64,000 nt of DNA, taken from positions 7,316,001 through 7,380,000 of the forward strand of contig CM037472.1 of NCBI GenBank assembly GCA_021014325.1, written 5' to 3'. Position 1 is the first letter of the stretch. Each line of letters starts with the position of its first letter. The DNA comes from Plazaster borealis. Taxonomy: Eukaryota; Echinodermata; Asteroidea; Forcipulatida; Labidiasteridae. Made by a program: the position numbers and the translations under genes. Below, piece after piece: positions 1 to 11,012 of this stretch. The notes beneath the pieces are model-generated. The model saw only the letters and a list, made by a program, of their open reading frames with translations, searched no databases and was not told the DNA's origin.

Positions 1-447
1 AACCTAATGTACAGGTAAAAATTGTGACTAAAGTATAAGTAGTTCTTGAGATATGATTTTTTGAAATTTTCAACTTCCAGTTTGAATCGGAAGTCAAGGT
101 CAAATGGGGTCACACTTTGTGTAGCGTTTTTTAATTTTCCAAAGGCCTTGCCGATTATGTATAGATTGTGAAAATCCATTGTGTGGTTCATGAGTTATGA
201 TTTTTTCAAATGTTAAACGTTGATTTAATGTAATTCGACACCTGATGACGTCATCTAACGTTTCATCTCCTAATAGATATCTAACTATATATGTGAAGTT
301 TCAAGTTTATATGTGCTTGGGAAGTGTGCTTTTGTTAGCGGAAATGCGATGGGGAGAAGAAGAAGAAGAAGTATTAAAAAAACTAAAAAAACTTTAAAAA
401 ACGAACAAAAACAAGAGGTGTTCCGGGCCGATTGCCCGAACACCTAA
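1..447 (+). mobile_element. Helitron-like repeat, 3' portion
   Basis: Non-coding repeat that enters from the left edge of the window. It holds one unit of a family seen again at 45-47 kb, 51.5 kb and 63.6 kb: a TCAAGGTCA word, a paired GGAAG/CTTCC motif and a TGATGACGTCATC palindrome near 243-256, then a GAAGAA-rich stretch. It ends in a hairpin (arms GGTGTTC and GAACACC, about 418-443) followed by CTAA at 444-447 and then T. A subterminal hairpin plus CTRR before a host T is the standard 3' end of Helitrons. The helicase-encoding part is absent, so this is a non-autonomous copy. The superfamily call rests on end structure only. Confidence 0.5.
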
Positions 448-469
448 TGAGTGAAAGATACGTTACAAG

Positions 470-1720
470 TAAGCAGATTACAAATAAGCAGCTTCAAACA
501 AATGAGTTTTTAACAGAGACTTAAAACAGTGTAAAGAACTAGCCCGGAGAATATGCACAGGAAGACTATTCCAAAGAAATGGAGCAGCGTAAGACAATGA
601 TCTTTGACCATAAAAAATGGAAGAAGCTCTTTAGTTGTGGTAAGCAATGACTGTTGAAATGAACGTAAAGTCTGAGTAGGGAAAAAATGGTGAACAAGTT
701 CAGATAAATAAGCAGGAGATTGACATGTTTGAGCTTTGAAAGAATTTTATAAATTGTACAAAACTAACTGAGAGCCAATGCAATTTCATTAGTACCCCCC
801 TTGGTGTAATATGGTGAGAACGAGGCAAGCAAGAAACGAGGCGAGCAGCAGTGTTTTGTACACGTTGAATTTTAGCGAGATCTTTATCAGGGAGTCCATA
901 CTGAAGAGAAGTGCGGAAATCAAGTCTAATTGGATGAAAGCGTGAACAAGACGAAGAGTAGTAGCTTCATCCAGGTAGCGGCGAATCTGTGCTTTGCAAA
1001 CATTTTCAACATGTCTACTCAATGCACAATGAAGAATTCATAATTACACCGAGGTTACGGGCAAATTCAGATGGTTCAATAACAGACAGGGCAATATGTG
1101 TAAGGGTGGCGGAGAAATCTTTTTGTGAAACGAGATCTTAAAAATAAGAACTCAGTTTTTGAGTCATTCAGAGCGAGTTTGTTGGACAAGCCCAAGATTT
1201 GACATCTTGAATGCATAATTCAACTTTAGCAAAGCAGGAAGTGCGATCAGCTGGATCAATGTAACGTAAAGCTGGGTGTCGTCAGCATTAAAGCAACACT
1301 AGAAATACCATGGGCAGCAATGAGGTCATGTAAGGGTGCACTGAACATTATAAATTCAAGAGGCCCAGCTACTGAACCTTGAGGAACACCACACCAGAGA
1401 TGAAGACGATCGGATTTAGCATTGTTGATGAGAACATGCTGGGTTCTGTCGTTCAGATAAGAAGAGAACCAGTTAATTCCAGCACAAGGATCGCTTCCTT
1501 ATAATTGTCCAGTGCACGCAAGATTTCATCCTGTACACGAATGAGAGCAGTCTCAGTACTGTGAAAAGGATAATAAGCAGATTGCATTTTAGCATGAGGT
1601 TTTTTTCACAGAGATAGTCTTGAAGTTGACTACATGTAACAACTGCACGCTCAATCAATTTGGAGATATGGAATAACAAACAACTTTCCATCTGCACCAA
1701 AGTCCGCATCTATGATGCCT
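470..1720 (-). pseudogene. Decayed L2/CR1-like LINE reverse transcriptase
   Basis: Remnant of a non-LTR retrotransposon read leftward. Minus-strand fragments in different frames recall an L2-type polymerase: an early-RT piece with ISKLIERAVV near 1640-1700, a GVPQGSVAGP-like core block near 1370-1400, a piece with KAQIRRYLDEATT near 960-1000, and a C-terminal block around 540-620. Many frameshifts and stops separate them, so no functional enzyme is possible. The YADD box is not preserved recognisably. The right border abuts a different LINE fragment on the opposite strand. Confidence 0.6.
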
Positions 1721-2085
1721 GTGTGCTTAGTGTGTACTGCTTTACGGTGCTGAAACTTGGCGGACATACAGAAGACAAGAAAGTAGACTGAGTGCGTTCC
1801 ACACAAGATGTCTCCGTTCCATTCTGGGAGTCACCTGGAAGGACAAACCAGCCAATGAGGAACTGTTCAGGATAACAAAGTCTCAGCCATTGTCATCAAG
1901 GTTCAAGTTCATCTGTCTCCGCTGGGCAGGTAATGTGACCCGTATGGAATCAGAATCTAAATCCCCCGCTCCATACTTTATGGAAAATGGAGTCCGACCA
2001 GTTGGATGTCCCAAACTGCGATTCAAAGATGTCTTGAAGAGAGATTTGGTAGACTTTAAAATCCCCACCAGGTAATGGCCTCAGT
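1716..2085 (+). pseudogene. LINE C-terminal remnant (endonuclease-RT type)
   Basis: The plus strand encodes the extreme C-terminal part of a non-LTR polyprotein. It has an AFHTRCLRSILG-like block (about 1780-1825) in one frame. An LRWAGNVTRMES block follows, and then GCPKLRFKDVLKRDL (about 1915-2050) in another frame. This order (RCLR, RWxGHV-RM, RPxGRPKLRxKD) is familiar from the tails of many invertebrate LINE proteins. At least one stop and one frameshift break it. It is a 5'-truncated, dead copy; the exact clade cannot be settled from the tail. Confidence 0.6.
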
Positions 2086-2559
2086 TGGCTAGCAACCGCT
2101 CCAGTTGGAGGTCTATGCTGTATGATAGGATGAGTCATGATCACCAACAAACTGACAACAAGATGAGGAGAGGAAGATTTCCCTGATGGATACATGTAGG
2201 TCTAAACTTGACATCTTCGTCCGCGACAGACGTCTGCCAACTACTACTACCTTATTAGAGTAGGTGAGCACAATTCGTGCATACAAAATATTGCAAATAT
2301 AATGTGGGGTAAGGGATAATGGAGGAGGCACTCTGGGGTGATCATTTTGTAGAATGGGTTTCCAATTAGGTATAGGGCCGTGTTTTGTCTTATGATAACA
2401 TTTTGAGGGTGCAAAAGGTGTTGAGTGGGGTCCTGCTCCTGCCCCCATCCTTCTTTTCCCTTTTCAACAACGCCATGCTATTTACGAAGCATGATTTCTG
2501 GCACGACCGGGGTTGAGTTTTAGAATGGGGGAAGGAAATATGTTCCTGGCAATGATGCA
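2086..2559. other. No gene seen
   Basis: Overlapping short frames on the minus strand here have no recognisable domain or coding-like composition. A TACATGTA word is present; nothing else can be supported. Confidence 0.5.
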
Positions 2560-2731
2560 TGACTGGCTGACATGTAGGTATTTTGGGAAAATTTCTGTAT
2601 CCGACTGCCACTTTTTCACTCGGTTACCAATCTTTCTTGAGTAAATAAGATGCTATTTTATTTCATATTGACTGAAAAAGTGGCAGTCGGATACAGAAAT
2701 TTTCCCAAAATACCTACATGTCAGCCAGTCA
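2560..2731. repeat. Perfect 59-bp inverted repeat
   Basis: The arm at 2560-2618 is the exact reverse complement of 2673-2731, with a 54-bp spacer. No mismatch was found by eye, so it is either very recent or maintained. The arms start with TGACTGGCTGACATG. Neither a transposase frame nor an obvious target duplication is visible outside the arms. It could be a small fold-back element or the product of a local inverted duplication. Confidence 0.85.
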
Positions 2732-3199
2732 GCCAGTTCCTTTATTTGTGTATTCTTTCTCTCTTTATTTGCTTGAGGTGTTATTTTGTGTCCCTTTTTT
2801 CTTCATTTCGTTGTTTCTTTGTTTTCTTGTTTTTCTGATGTCCTTGTTTTGTTCATTGCTTGAAAACAATGATTATACTTTAGGACTACTACCACTAAAG
2901 CTGGTCACGACCATAATTATAATATCACCTGTATTTACTTTATGTTGTTATTTAGTTAATGAGATTATGCAATCAATATTGATTACAGTAGTAATAAAAG
3001 GAGAAAACATGTAAGGGACCATAGGAGGCTATGTCAATCTAAAATATGATGTATACAGTATGAAGACAAAGTATCATTATTATCTGTATAAATGTTGATT
3101 ATTTTATCCCTGTTATTATTTTTGCAATGAACTTTTTTTTTAAGGAGCGTAACTACTGTTTAATTCATTTTATTTGCACTTTTGTTCTTACCCACCACA
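2732..3199. other. AT-rich, no gene seen
   Basis: Pyrimidine- and AT-rich sequence. The frames here encode low-complexity Leu/Phe/Cys strings that simply reflect the base composition. No splice-flanked exon or repeat boundary was identified. Confidence 0.5.
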
Positions 3200-5135
3200 T
3201 GAGTCATCATCATTTAGCGGTCACAACCGAGATTCCTTTCACAACGTCACGCCACAGGTGTTTATCCGTCATCATGTTTGGTAGGTCCTCAATTTCAGAC
3301 TCTGTATCTCTACTGATCACGTTGATGTAGTTGAGAGGTCTACGTCCTCTATTAGGGCACGGAAGTCTCCAATACGTCAGGTATGACCTGGTCTTTAGTT
3401 CGATAGCAGTGGCCAGCAAAGCGGACTCTGCTTTGAGCAACAGTAGCAGAGATTGGTAGAATGTCTCCGTAAATCTGTTCTTTGGTCTTGGGCACATGCC
3501 ATGAGATGTTCTGCACCCTCATAAGAAGCCTGGTGTAAGCTCTTTCTTCATAGTCCAGGTTTCAGCTCCATATAGAAGGATGCTCTCTATCCCACAGGCT
3601 CTGAAGAAGACCAGCTTTGTTGTATTTGCTATGTGATTGCCAGATGTTATGAAGCTTGTTGCAGGCATTCCAAGCTAAACCTTTGCAAATCAGGAAATCC
3701 TTCTTACTTACTATCGGCAACATAGGACCCAATGTACCTGAAGTCGCTGACATCTTTGAGTTGTGTGCCGTCACTGGAACATATTGGCAGGTGGTTGTCA
3801 TCCTCGCTGATAGTGATTGTCATGTACTTGGTCTTCCTTATGTTGAGAAACAGAACGGCCTTGGCTGCAGCATTCTCAACTGATGTTAAGAGGGCCTCTG
3901 TTCCACAGTTGATCGGCGATGAGGGCAAGATCGTCTGCGTAGTCAAGATCAGTGAGGTGCAGTCCCTGATGACGTCTGGATTGCTTCTGCCACAATCACA
4001 AAGAGGAATGGAGCTAGTGTGTCACCCTGAAGGATTCCTGCCGTTGTTAGGAACTCCTTAGTTGGGCCGTCCGTGCTTTGAACAAAGCTTAATGGGTTGT
4101 CATACGTAATGGCGATGGCTTTGACAATCTCAACTGGGACACCGTAATTCAGGAGTACATGTGCAGCATGATTTTTCTGTTGACACTATCAAATGCCTTA
4201 CAGAAATCTTCAATGATTCTTCTGAGGGCGAGAATCTGGGGTAGTGCTGATCTGCCTAGTTGCGAAATCCATTTTGGTTCTGCCGTAGGATGGGATCGAT
4301 ATGTGGGGAGATTCTGTTTAAGAGCATTGAGTTGTATATCTTTGAGGTAAGAGGTGAGAGTGTGATTCCTCTGTAATTTTGAGGTAGCTGAAGATCACCT
4401 TTCTTTGGAAGAGGAATAATTGAAGATAACGAGAAGGCTGCTGGTTTACTTCCTATATAGGTCTCATTACAGAAGTCTAATAGATGTTTGTGAAAGAATG
4501 GGCTCTTCCAAATGACGGCTGGGATATTGTCAGGACCTGGTGTCTTGGTGTTGCTTTAAAAACTTTTCAGACAATTGTTAACCTCCGCCATTGTAAAAGG
4601 GCCAGTCTGGATTGGCAGGCTATCTGCTACTTTGAGATTGAAGAAAGGATTGTCGCCTGCCTTGGTGTGGCATTATGCACTTTTTTACCGAGAAGCGAAC
4701 AGAAGTGCTGAAACCATGTATTTAGATGCTGTTCGGTAGTTTCACCCACAACGCGGATCACGGGGGAGGCCCTCTTGTTGGTAAGTTCTCTCAAAATCAC
4801 CCAGGCAGCAACATGTTTGTTTTCAATGCAGGATGTTGAGTTCTTCAGATTTGGACTTGACGTGTGCTTCCAGAGTTTTAGTGTATACTTCGTAAAATAA
4901 TGCTTCTGTGCTGCCTTCTTCAGTTCTTCTCTGGCCTTAGTTACCATCTCGTAAGGATAGTGTCTTCTTTCTCTTCTTTGGGAGCATTTCCAGTGCAATA
5001 ACTCTGTTGGCAATTACCAGGGTGTCATATTCTACGTTGGTATTCTCATCTTCAAGCTCGTCGCAAAGAGTGATAAACCTGTTGTGTACTGAGTATTTCC
5101 CCGCCAATTGTCTAAAGGGGTCATTCCCAAGTTCT
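3200..5135 (-). pseudogene. Decayed LINE with endonuclease-RT linker and RT pieces
   Basis: Non-LTR retrotransposon remnant read leftward. The segment at 4627-5013 carries a linker rich in basic residues (KAREELKKAAQKHYFTK) that joins endonuclease and RT in many invertebrate LINEs. The segment at 3704-3946 contains a late-RT palm/thumb block (AGLFLNIRKTKYMTI type, here KAVLFLNIRKTKYMTI). The final piece near 3210-3600 resembles the C-terminal region. Pieces occur in different frames with stops between them, and the catalytic RT core is not intact. The same broad LINE type appears at 55.2-56.0 kb and 60.5-61.0 kb. Confidence 0.6.
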
Positions 5136-6346
5136 ATAAAAACTTAACACATTGCTATCAATAAAATACTTGTTTGATTGTATTTAGCGCACTTGGGTTA
5201 TAACTTACCCGATTGCCGACAAATTATGAGGTCATAATGTTACATTTAAACGTTACCATTCCAGGGTAAATAGTATAAAAAGAGGGGGGCACATGTTGCA
5301 GGTCAATAAAGCAAGTGAGCAAAGGGAAGGAGTAAAGAGGTCGGATGGTTCACATGTTGGGTTATAAAGCTGATTAGACCTTCAGGGCACTTGGGTCCCA
5401 CTGGCCACAGTGGAAGAGCTTGAAGTTGGTTTGACCATTGACCTTCAAACACAATGGGTTCTGCTTATTAGATCGTTCCTTATTTTGTTTACAAACATTG
5501 AGCATCTACTGTGGCATGCCTTGGGAGTATCACAACAAAATTACTAATAGTTGTTGTTTTTGATAGTAAAATGTTCATTATAAGCAACGGGGTAAGTGCA
5601 TCTAGGTTATTCGTCCAAAAGAAAAGTTGCATTTTTAGCAGCCAAACCACCCATTCTTTTCTGTGCCAAAGTCATACAAACAAAGAAATAAATTATTGCA
5701 TTTTTAGCAGCGAAGCCGCCCATACCTGTACTTTTCTTTTCCCAAGTCTTGCCAAAAACAACCACCCACATTCAATGAGTGACCCCCGGAACACGGCAGT
5801 TGGGGAGATTTATTGTAAGTCAGAGGCCACCATCCTAAAGGGATCGCTCCGCTTCTACCGACCAACCAGGAGGCCCATCTAAACCAGCCAATGGATCGCT
5901 CCGCTTCGACCGACCAACCAACCAGGAGGCCCATCTCAACCAGCCAACCAGACAACTCGCACCACGGCAGTTCGGGTGTACAGCATCTGGCACCCTGGCG
6001 GATTAGGTGACTGCACCGAAGACAGCAGGGAAGTCCCCATACCAAAAAACCGAGATGGTGTGACAGTCTAATCCAGGAATTTTTCCAATGGCCGCTTCTA
6101 ACCCAAGATGGCGCAGGTTAGGGTTTTAATAGGGTTTTAATAGTATAGATACACGTAAGTAGTATCAACATAGCTTTAGTATTATATCATGAAATAAAGT
6201 GAATAAATGGTAATTTTTAAAACTTAAATGGCTTGTAATTTTATACCTGATGACGTCATCCTGAAATTTCAAGTTATAGGTTATAAGTGCAAAGTGCAAG
6301 TAATTAAGTTTCAAGTTGAAACAAGCTACGCAACTTTGCATCTAAA
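5136..6346. other. No gene; short local duplications
   Basis: Two small direct duplications are visible. A unit containing GCATTTTTAGCAGC is repeated at about 5628 and 5698. A unit containing GGATCGCTCCGCTTC and CCAGGAGGCCCATCT is repeated at about 5840 and 5892. A TGATGACGTCATC palindrome occurs near 6247, as in the Helitron-like family. No exon is supported. Confidence 0.5.
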
Positions 6347-6741
6347 ATGCTAAGTTTTCAAAGTATGAGCAAGTCGTACCACTTTGATTGCAAATATCGC
6401 CCTCATATAAACATCGCCTACATACTTCACGTTCTAATCTTATTTTGTGGAATTACTATGGTACATGAAGGGGCTTACCAAACAATTAATTCCTCCAGAA
6501 ATGATGTTTTTTTGTTGGGTTTTTTATTCGTCATTTTCAAAACATCATATTATCTGGACATATTAATTGTTCATTGTTGTTTGGTAAGCCCCATCATGTA
6601 CCATAGTAATTCCACAAGGTGAAGTATGTAGGAGCAATATGCAATATTTATATTTAATTAAGCATGTTAAGACGAGGGCGATATTTGAAGTCGAAGTGGT
6701 ACAACTTGCTCTCATACTTTGAAAACTTACAAGACTTAGCG
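6347..6741. mobile_element. Fold-back MITE with long imperfect arms
   Basis: The left arm (about 6347-6510) and right arm (about 6560-6741) are imperfect reverse complements. Shared blocks include GGAATTACTATGGTACATGA and TCAAAGTATGAG with their complements. The whole segment would fold into a long hairpin. There is no coding capacity. It is probably a fold-back DNA element; superfamily unknown because the extreme ends are diverged. Confidence 0.65.
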
Positions 6742-7445
6742 TTTTAATTAGACATGCATGCAAAAATGGTGGGCTGTAATTGCGACTAATGAATGAAGAC
6801 CGATGTTATAAAAAATAAAAGAGAGCCATATATTACTGCACAAAGCCCAACAATGTGGGCTATAGGTAGGTAGGAGACCGCCAACATACATACATGTAGG
6901 GCTATATAAGTTCACACAAGCGAGTGGAATCAGAAAAATATAGCGCGTCTGCCTCCCATATCCAACTCGGCCGCTACATGGCTACTGCGTTCCATAATGG
7001 GATGCACGTTCCATAATGGGACGCAGCACGCTATACTTTTCCATATTCCACGAGCGCGCGTGTGATAACAAATTCATCTTCCAGCCTAGTATTTTGCTAG
7101 GTCATGTCGGTGGTCATTTTGCTGATCAAAGAGTTGGCCGTAATAAATTTGAGTAATTTTTCATGACAAGCATCACACGTGCAACGCGCAAAGTTTAAAA
7201 TTTCAGAGCGGTATTTCATGACGAACAGCATGCACGTGCACAGTTTAGAATGTAATTTTTGCACTGACCGCATGCGGAGCGTGATGCATTGACACTCTCA
7301 ATACGCAGAGTGCAAAATAAAAACTGGGAGTAGGTTATCGCTTGATATCACACTCCGGTTCGAGCATCTGATTGATGGCGTAGGCTACTGGAAGATAAAT
7401 ATTATTATAGGCCTAGGCCTACTCTAAGTTAAAAAAAGTCTAGAA
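6742..7445. other. No gene seen
   Basis: A short duplication of GTTCCATAATGGGA occurs at about 6989 and 7009. The stretch at 6777-6835 resembles, inverted, the block before the hairpin at 10.3 kb (a GAGAGCCAT word and an ACCGATGTT word shared), so it is a repeat fragment. No exon or RNA gene was recognised. Confidence 0.45.
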
Positions 7446-7520
7446 AGCTCAGTTGTTACACTTACACTTACAGCGCCATAACGGACGTTAATCCGGAGGT
7501 CGTTGGTTCAAATCCCGCCT
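7446..7520 (+). repeat. tRNA-derived SINE trace
   Basis: The sequence AGCTCAGTTG (near 7446) followed about 50 bp later by GGTTCAAATCCCGCC (7505-7519) matches the spacing and consensus of pol III A- and B-boxes in tRNA genes. The flanks do not close an acceptor stem, so this is a tRNA-related SINE head or tRNA pseudogene rather than a working tRNA. No tail or target duplication was identified. Confidence 0.5.
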
Positions 7521-8146
7521 AGTCAATTTGTCTTTGTTCAACCCCAAATCATTTAAACTTTACCCAGTCAGTTTCCCTTGTAACTTGTATTGTAAGTAAA
7601 AGTTGTGGTTCATTAATTATAACACTAAAACAGGCCTATGGTAACCTACCTTTTTTTAAATTGTTGACATGCTTGTGATTGTCCCGTGACTAAAATTGTG
7701 AACTTTCGTCCTCGACCTAGCGTTGAATTGAGTACCTAGGCTAATAACTAACTTTGATAATACAACCATGGAGGTACATGTAGATCCTTGATACAACTAA
7801 ATCATTAAATGCATGGATGATTCGGATTTTTGCAATTAAGCTAGCTCTGCTGGGCCGGTGTGTCGCGGTGCCGTCGGCGCGCATAGACGTTCGGGGTAGC
7901 GGGCGGTTCCGTGTGAGATCACGAGGAAGGGTGAGATGGACGGTAACCAATGACGCGCTTGTCACACTCGTAACCAAATTAATGCTATCGCTCATACGCG
8001 ACTGGTCCTCTGGGGAGCTGTCTATGCGTCCGCCGTAGCTCGAATAGAGACTAGTCTTGGGAATAACAGTTTTCACTACAGCTAGTTGTCCCTGGAGATT
8101 TTGTTGATTCAAAAGAGGGCGATATCAGAAGATTAACAGCAACATA
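7521..8146. other. No gene; GC-rich patch
   Basis: A patch at about 7850-8045 is richer in CG dinucleotides than its surroundings, and it makes open frames on both strands. Neither frame has a recognisable domain, initiation context or splice flank, so no gene is called. Confidence 0.4.
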
Positions 8147-8359
8147 TAGACTTTTTCGCAATAATACTCAGTCATTGTCGTGGTATGAGGTGCATGCTGG
8201 TCTAGTTAGCGACACATTTGATCGCGTCATCATGCGTTGAAGAATAGGACGTCCTTAGCAACACCTTAGCAACAGCCGTAGCCGTAGCTAGCTGTAGTCG
8301 CCAATTCGGATACGGCCTTCGGCTAACGCATGCGCACGGAGTATTTGCGAAGTAGTCTA
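8147..8359. mobile_element. 213-bp MITE, family A
   Basis: Terminal inverted repeats are TAGACTTTTTCGCAATAATA on the left and, on the complementary right end, TAGACTACTTCGCAAATACT. An internal block beginning ATGAGGTGCATGCTGG is shared with a second copy at 36052-36204. No coding capacity. It may be flanked by TA, but the target duplication is unclear. Confidence 0.65.
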
Positions 8360-8539
8360 AATTACGGAATAAAAGTGGGCGATTCGACTTTTGACAAACC
8401 CCCAGTTGGCCGCGCAAAAGTTCAACAGCCAAGAAAGAAAAATCACAAATTCTGATGAGGTTTAGGCTAACGTTTTTCGATAAGGTACATGTATATGGGG
8501 CGCCGTTTGTCAATTAATTGTTTAGCGTATTTTTGACAT

Positions 8540-9035
8540 GTTTTTACCATGGTTTGTAACAGTTAGATGTAAACCATGGAGATTGAATGATCTCCAAAAC
8601 ATGGTTTATAAACCATGAAAATTGTAGCAGTATTAAAACATGGCTTATGTTATGTTTTGATATCGTAACGTTTATAAATCATGGTCTATAAACCATGAAA
8701 ATTTAAGCACCTTCAAAACATGGTTTATAAACCATGAAAATTGTAGCATTATAAAACATGGTTTACAAATCATGGATTCAAATGAATTCACCGACAGAAA
8801 TGAGCCAAATGAGCCATTTTGTCACCTCCCTGTACTGCATGCGTTCTACTTTTCTGAATACGCGCGTGGCTGGCCATTCCGCGATATACGCGGCTAGCTA
8901 TTTCGGGCCCAGTACTTTGTTAGTTTCATTCAGTTCGGTGCTTGGGAAGGAGGTTGGATGAAACAACGTTCGGTTTTTATGGTTTATAAACCATGATTTT
9001 TGAACACACGGTTTTTATGGTTTATTACGAAAGCC
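8540..9035. repeat. Array of CATGGTTTATAAACCATG palindromes
   Basis: Copies and near-copies of the palindrome CATGGTTTATAAACCATG, often followed by AAAATTGTAGCA, recur at about 8545-8780 and again at about 8975-9030. A unique CG-containing stretch separates the two blocks. The pattern looks like a tandem array split by, or flanking, another insertion. Individual palindromes vary by a few bases. Confidence 0.65.
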
Positions 9036-9044
9036 CATTAGTGC

Positions 9045-9420
9045 CATCGCAAGTATAAATAGCCTTGATCAAGGCGTTGGAGTTTTTTTCTCAATTTTAT
9101 TTTATTGTTTTCATTTTTATTTTATTTGCGCCGCGCTACCCACCCGAGCTACCAACCCGCCCGAGCTGTGTGCACGGTGTCTGTGTGTGCAGTACGGTAT
9201 GCGCATGCTCCTCCGCAGGCGGAGAGTGGTACGAGTGCGGATGACCTGCGCACAGTGTGTGTACGGGCGTCGTGCGATGTGATACACACATTACGCACAC
9301 ACATACGGGTGGGTCGTGCGATGTGATGCACACCTTACGCACAGCGTATACGGGTGTGTTTACGGCGTCTTTTTTGGAGTGAAATGCGACTCTGCCTTGA
9401 TCAAGGCTATGCAAAAAATT
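9045..9420. other. GT/CG-rich interval bounded by GCCTTGATCAAGGC palindromes
   Basis: A TATAAATA word (9053-9060) precedes the palindrome GCCTTGATCAAGGC near 9062. The same 14-bp palindrome recurs near 9395. Between them lies a stretch rich in GTGTG and CG (about 9130-9350), with a repeated GTCGTGCGATGTGAT word. The two opposing open frames here are compositional. The matching end palindromes suggest a discrete unit, but its nature is unknown. Confidence 0.4.
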
Positions 9421-10312
9421 AATTACTGAACCCGACGAACCCGACTTGAAACAAGTCTAAACGTGCCGTGATCAGCAAACAATCCTGTTAGAAACAAGAC
9501 TGGTTCCCTGTCTTCACGAGCCTCAACAGGAAACGAGGTTGTGGTTGTTGTGCTGCGTAGTACAGTAGGGAGGTCACAATAGTTTTCATGACATTAGGCC
9601 TAAATAATGTAAGTTGTATTTATAAAACTATCATATATGTAATCTTAATTAAAATATGACATTGTAAACACAGTGCACAGTGTAACTAAAATACTCTACA
9701 TACATGCTGTAACACACGTTCCTAACCGCATGTGCCTTCTCGTTTGATTGAATGATTGTTCCCCCATCTGCAAAAGTGTGCACACTTACTTAGTGCAAGT
9801 GCATTTAGTCAAGTACAGTGTGTGTAGTGCAATGAATGAATTGAATTAGGGCCTAGACTAGCTGACTAGAAATAGCACCCCTCTTGAGTCCTACCGTAGT
9901 GGAAAAGTTTTTGCAGCATACCTCCAGCTTATTTTCGTGTGTGGTTTTATTTTTTATTTTTTTAATACACACCTGAGCTGAGGATGTATTGTATTCAATC
10001 GATTGTGGAAATTTCAAAAATGCTAAATTAATAGTTTTCATCAGTTCATACTTATCATAGGCTGAAAACCTCCTTGATAGGTAAGATATAATTGTGTGTA
10101 ATTGGACCTAAATTAGGGGGGATAAATTGGAGGTATGCTGCGGAAAATTTACAACAATGGAACATGATTCTGGTTGTGGTTTTGGTACGTATTGATAATT
10201 GATTGCATTTTACTCCTCAAATGAACAACATGCAGGCGCTCGTGGCCGGCTAGCCCACCTTGTTGAGCTGTAATGGCTCTCTTTTAACATCGGTCGCATT
10301 AGTTGCGATAAT
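9421..10312. other. No gene seen
   Basis: AT-rich sequence with no recognisable exon, RNA gene or element end. A minus-strand open frame at 9853-10041 has no familiar features. Confidence 0.45.
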
Positions 10313-10355
10313 CGTAACCCTCCGGTCTGCGACGGTTGCAGACCGGAGGGTTACG
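10313..10355. repeat. Perfect 18-bp hairpin, 7-nt loop
   Basis: The arm 10313-10330 (CGTAACCCTCCGGTCTGC) is the exact reverse complement of 10338-10355, and the loop is GACGGTT. The stem is GC-rich and would be very stable as RNA or cruciform DNA. The preceding block shares words with 6777-6835, so the hairpin may be the centre or end of a repeat family rather than an independent RNA gene. Confidence 0.85.
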
Positions 10356-11012
10356 AGACATTGAGCACGAGATTCGGCCATACATGTACGTGCAATTTCG
10401 ACCAATGTTGACAGACTAGTCACCAGATTTGCCCAATTTTTACCATTCAAAAATCATGAAACAAATTCTAAGAGCACGGGCTTGATCTTCAATATCTAAG
10501 AAATCCAAGCCATGTTCTTTGGCTTTGTTAAGTCATGTTTTTTTTGTGTGCCAGCAGTACTCTCAAAGAAAAATGGCAATTGTGCTACAATAATCCCATC
10601 AGACTTGAAGGAAAAAATTCGAAGATCTCCAGTGGTGACTGGTTAAAATCACTTGACTTGTCATCTTTTTTTTATCACCCGCATCAAGCATTCCATTGAC
10701 AACGCCTCATGTCATCAGATTGTCCGTTACAACTCGCTAGATTGGGCTGTGCAACAGTGGTGTAATTAAGGGAATGGGATGGTATGTTCCTCCCAATTAG
10801 TGTCCACTGTCCATTTGAAATCTTTTGAGATTAAAAATTACCGGAATAAATTGTTTCCTTTTGTAAACTTTTATGTAGTATAATCTCAATGCTTAAAACT
10901 ATTTTTACTCACTGGCACTTGCCTGCATGCACCATTCGTTCTTCAACAGATATCGCCAGACAATTTTTTCACTCTAAAATCTGTTGTTGATTTTATTCCA
11001 TCTACATTTCGT
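10356..11012. other. No gene seen
   Basis: AT-rich sequence without supported exon or repeat structure. Confidence 0.45.

Noticed and set aside
7446..7520. Functional tRNA gene
   Set aside because: A- and B-box-like words are present, but no acceptor-stem pairing or anticodon arm could be built.
7741..8112. Long overlapping frames on both strands in the GC-rich patch
   Set aside because: Both are explained by CG-rich composition lacking stops; no domain, splice sites or matching codon bias.
8560..8785. CRISPR-like array of palindromic repeats
   Set aside because: Eukaryotic context, variable palindromic units and no unique equal-length spacers.
9105..9414. Cys/His-rich frames on both strands that look like zinc-finger or toxin-like peptides
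   Set aside because: They are translations of a GTGTG/CACAC-rich stretch in several frames.
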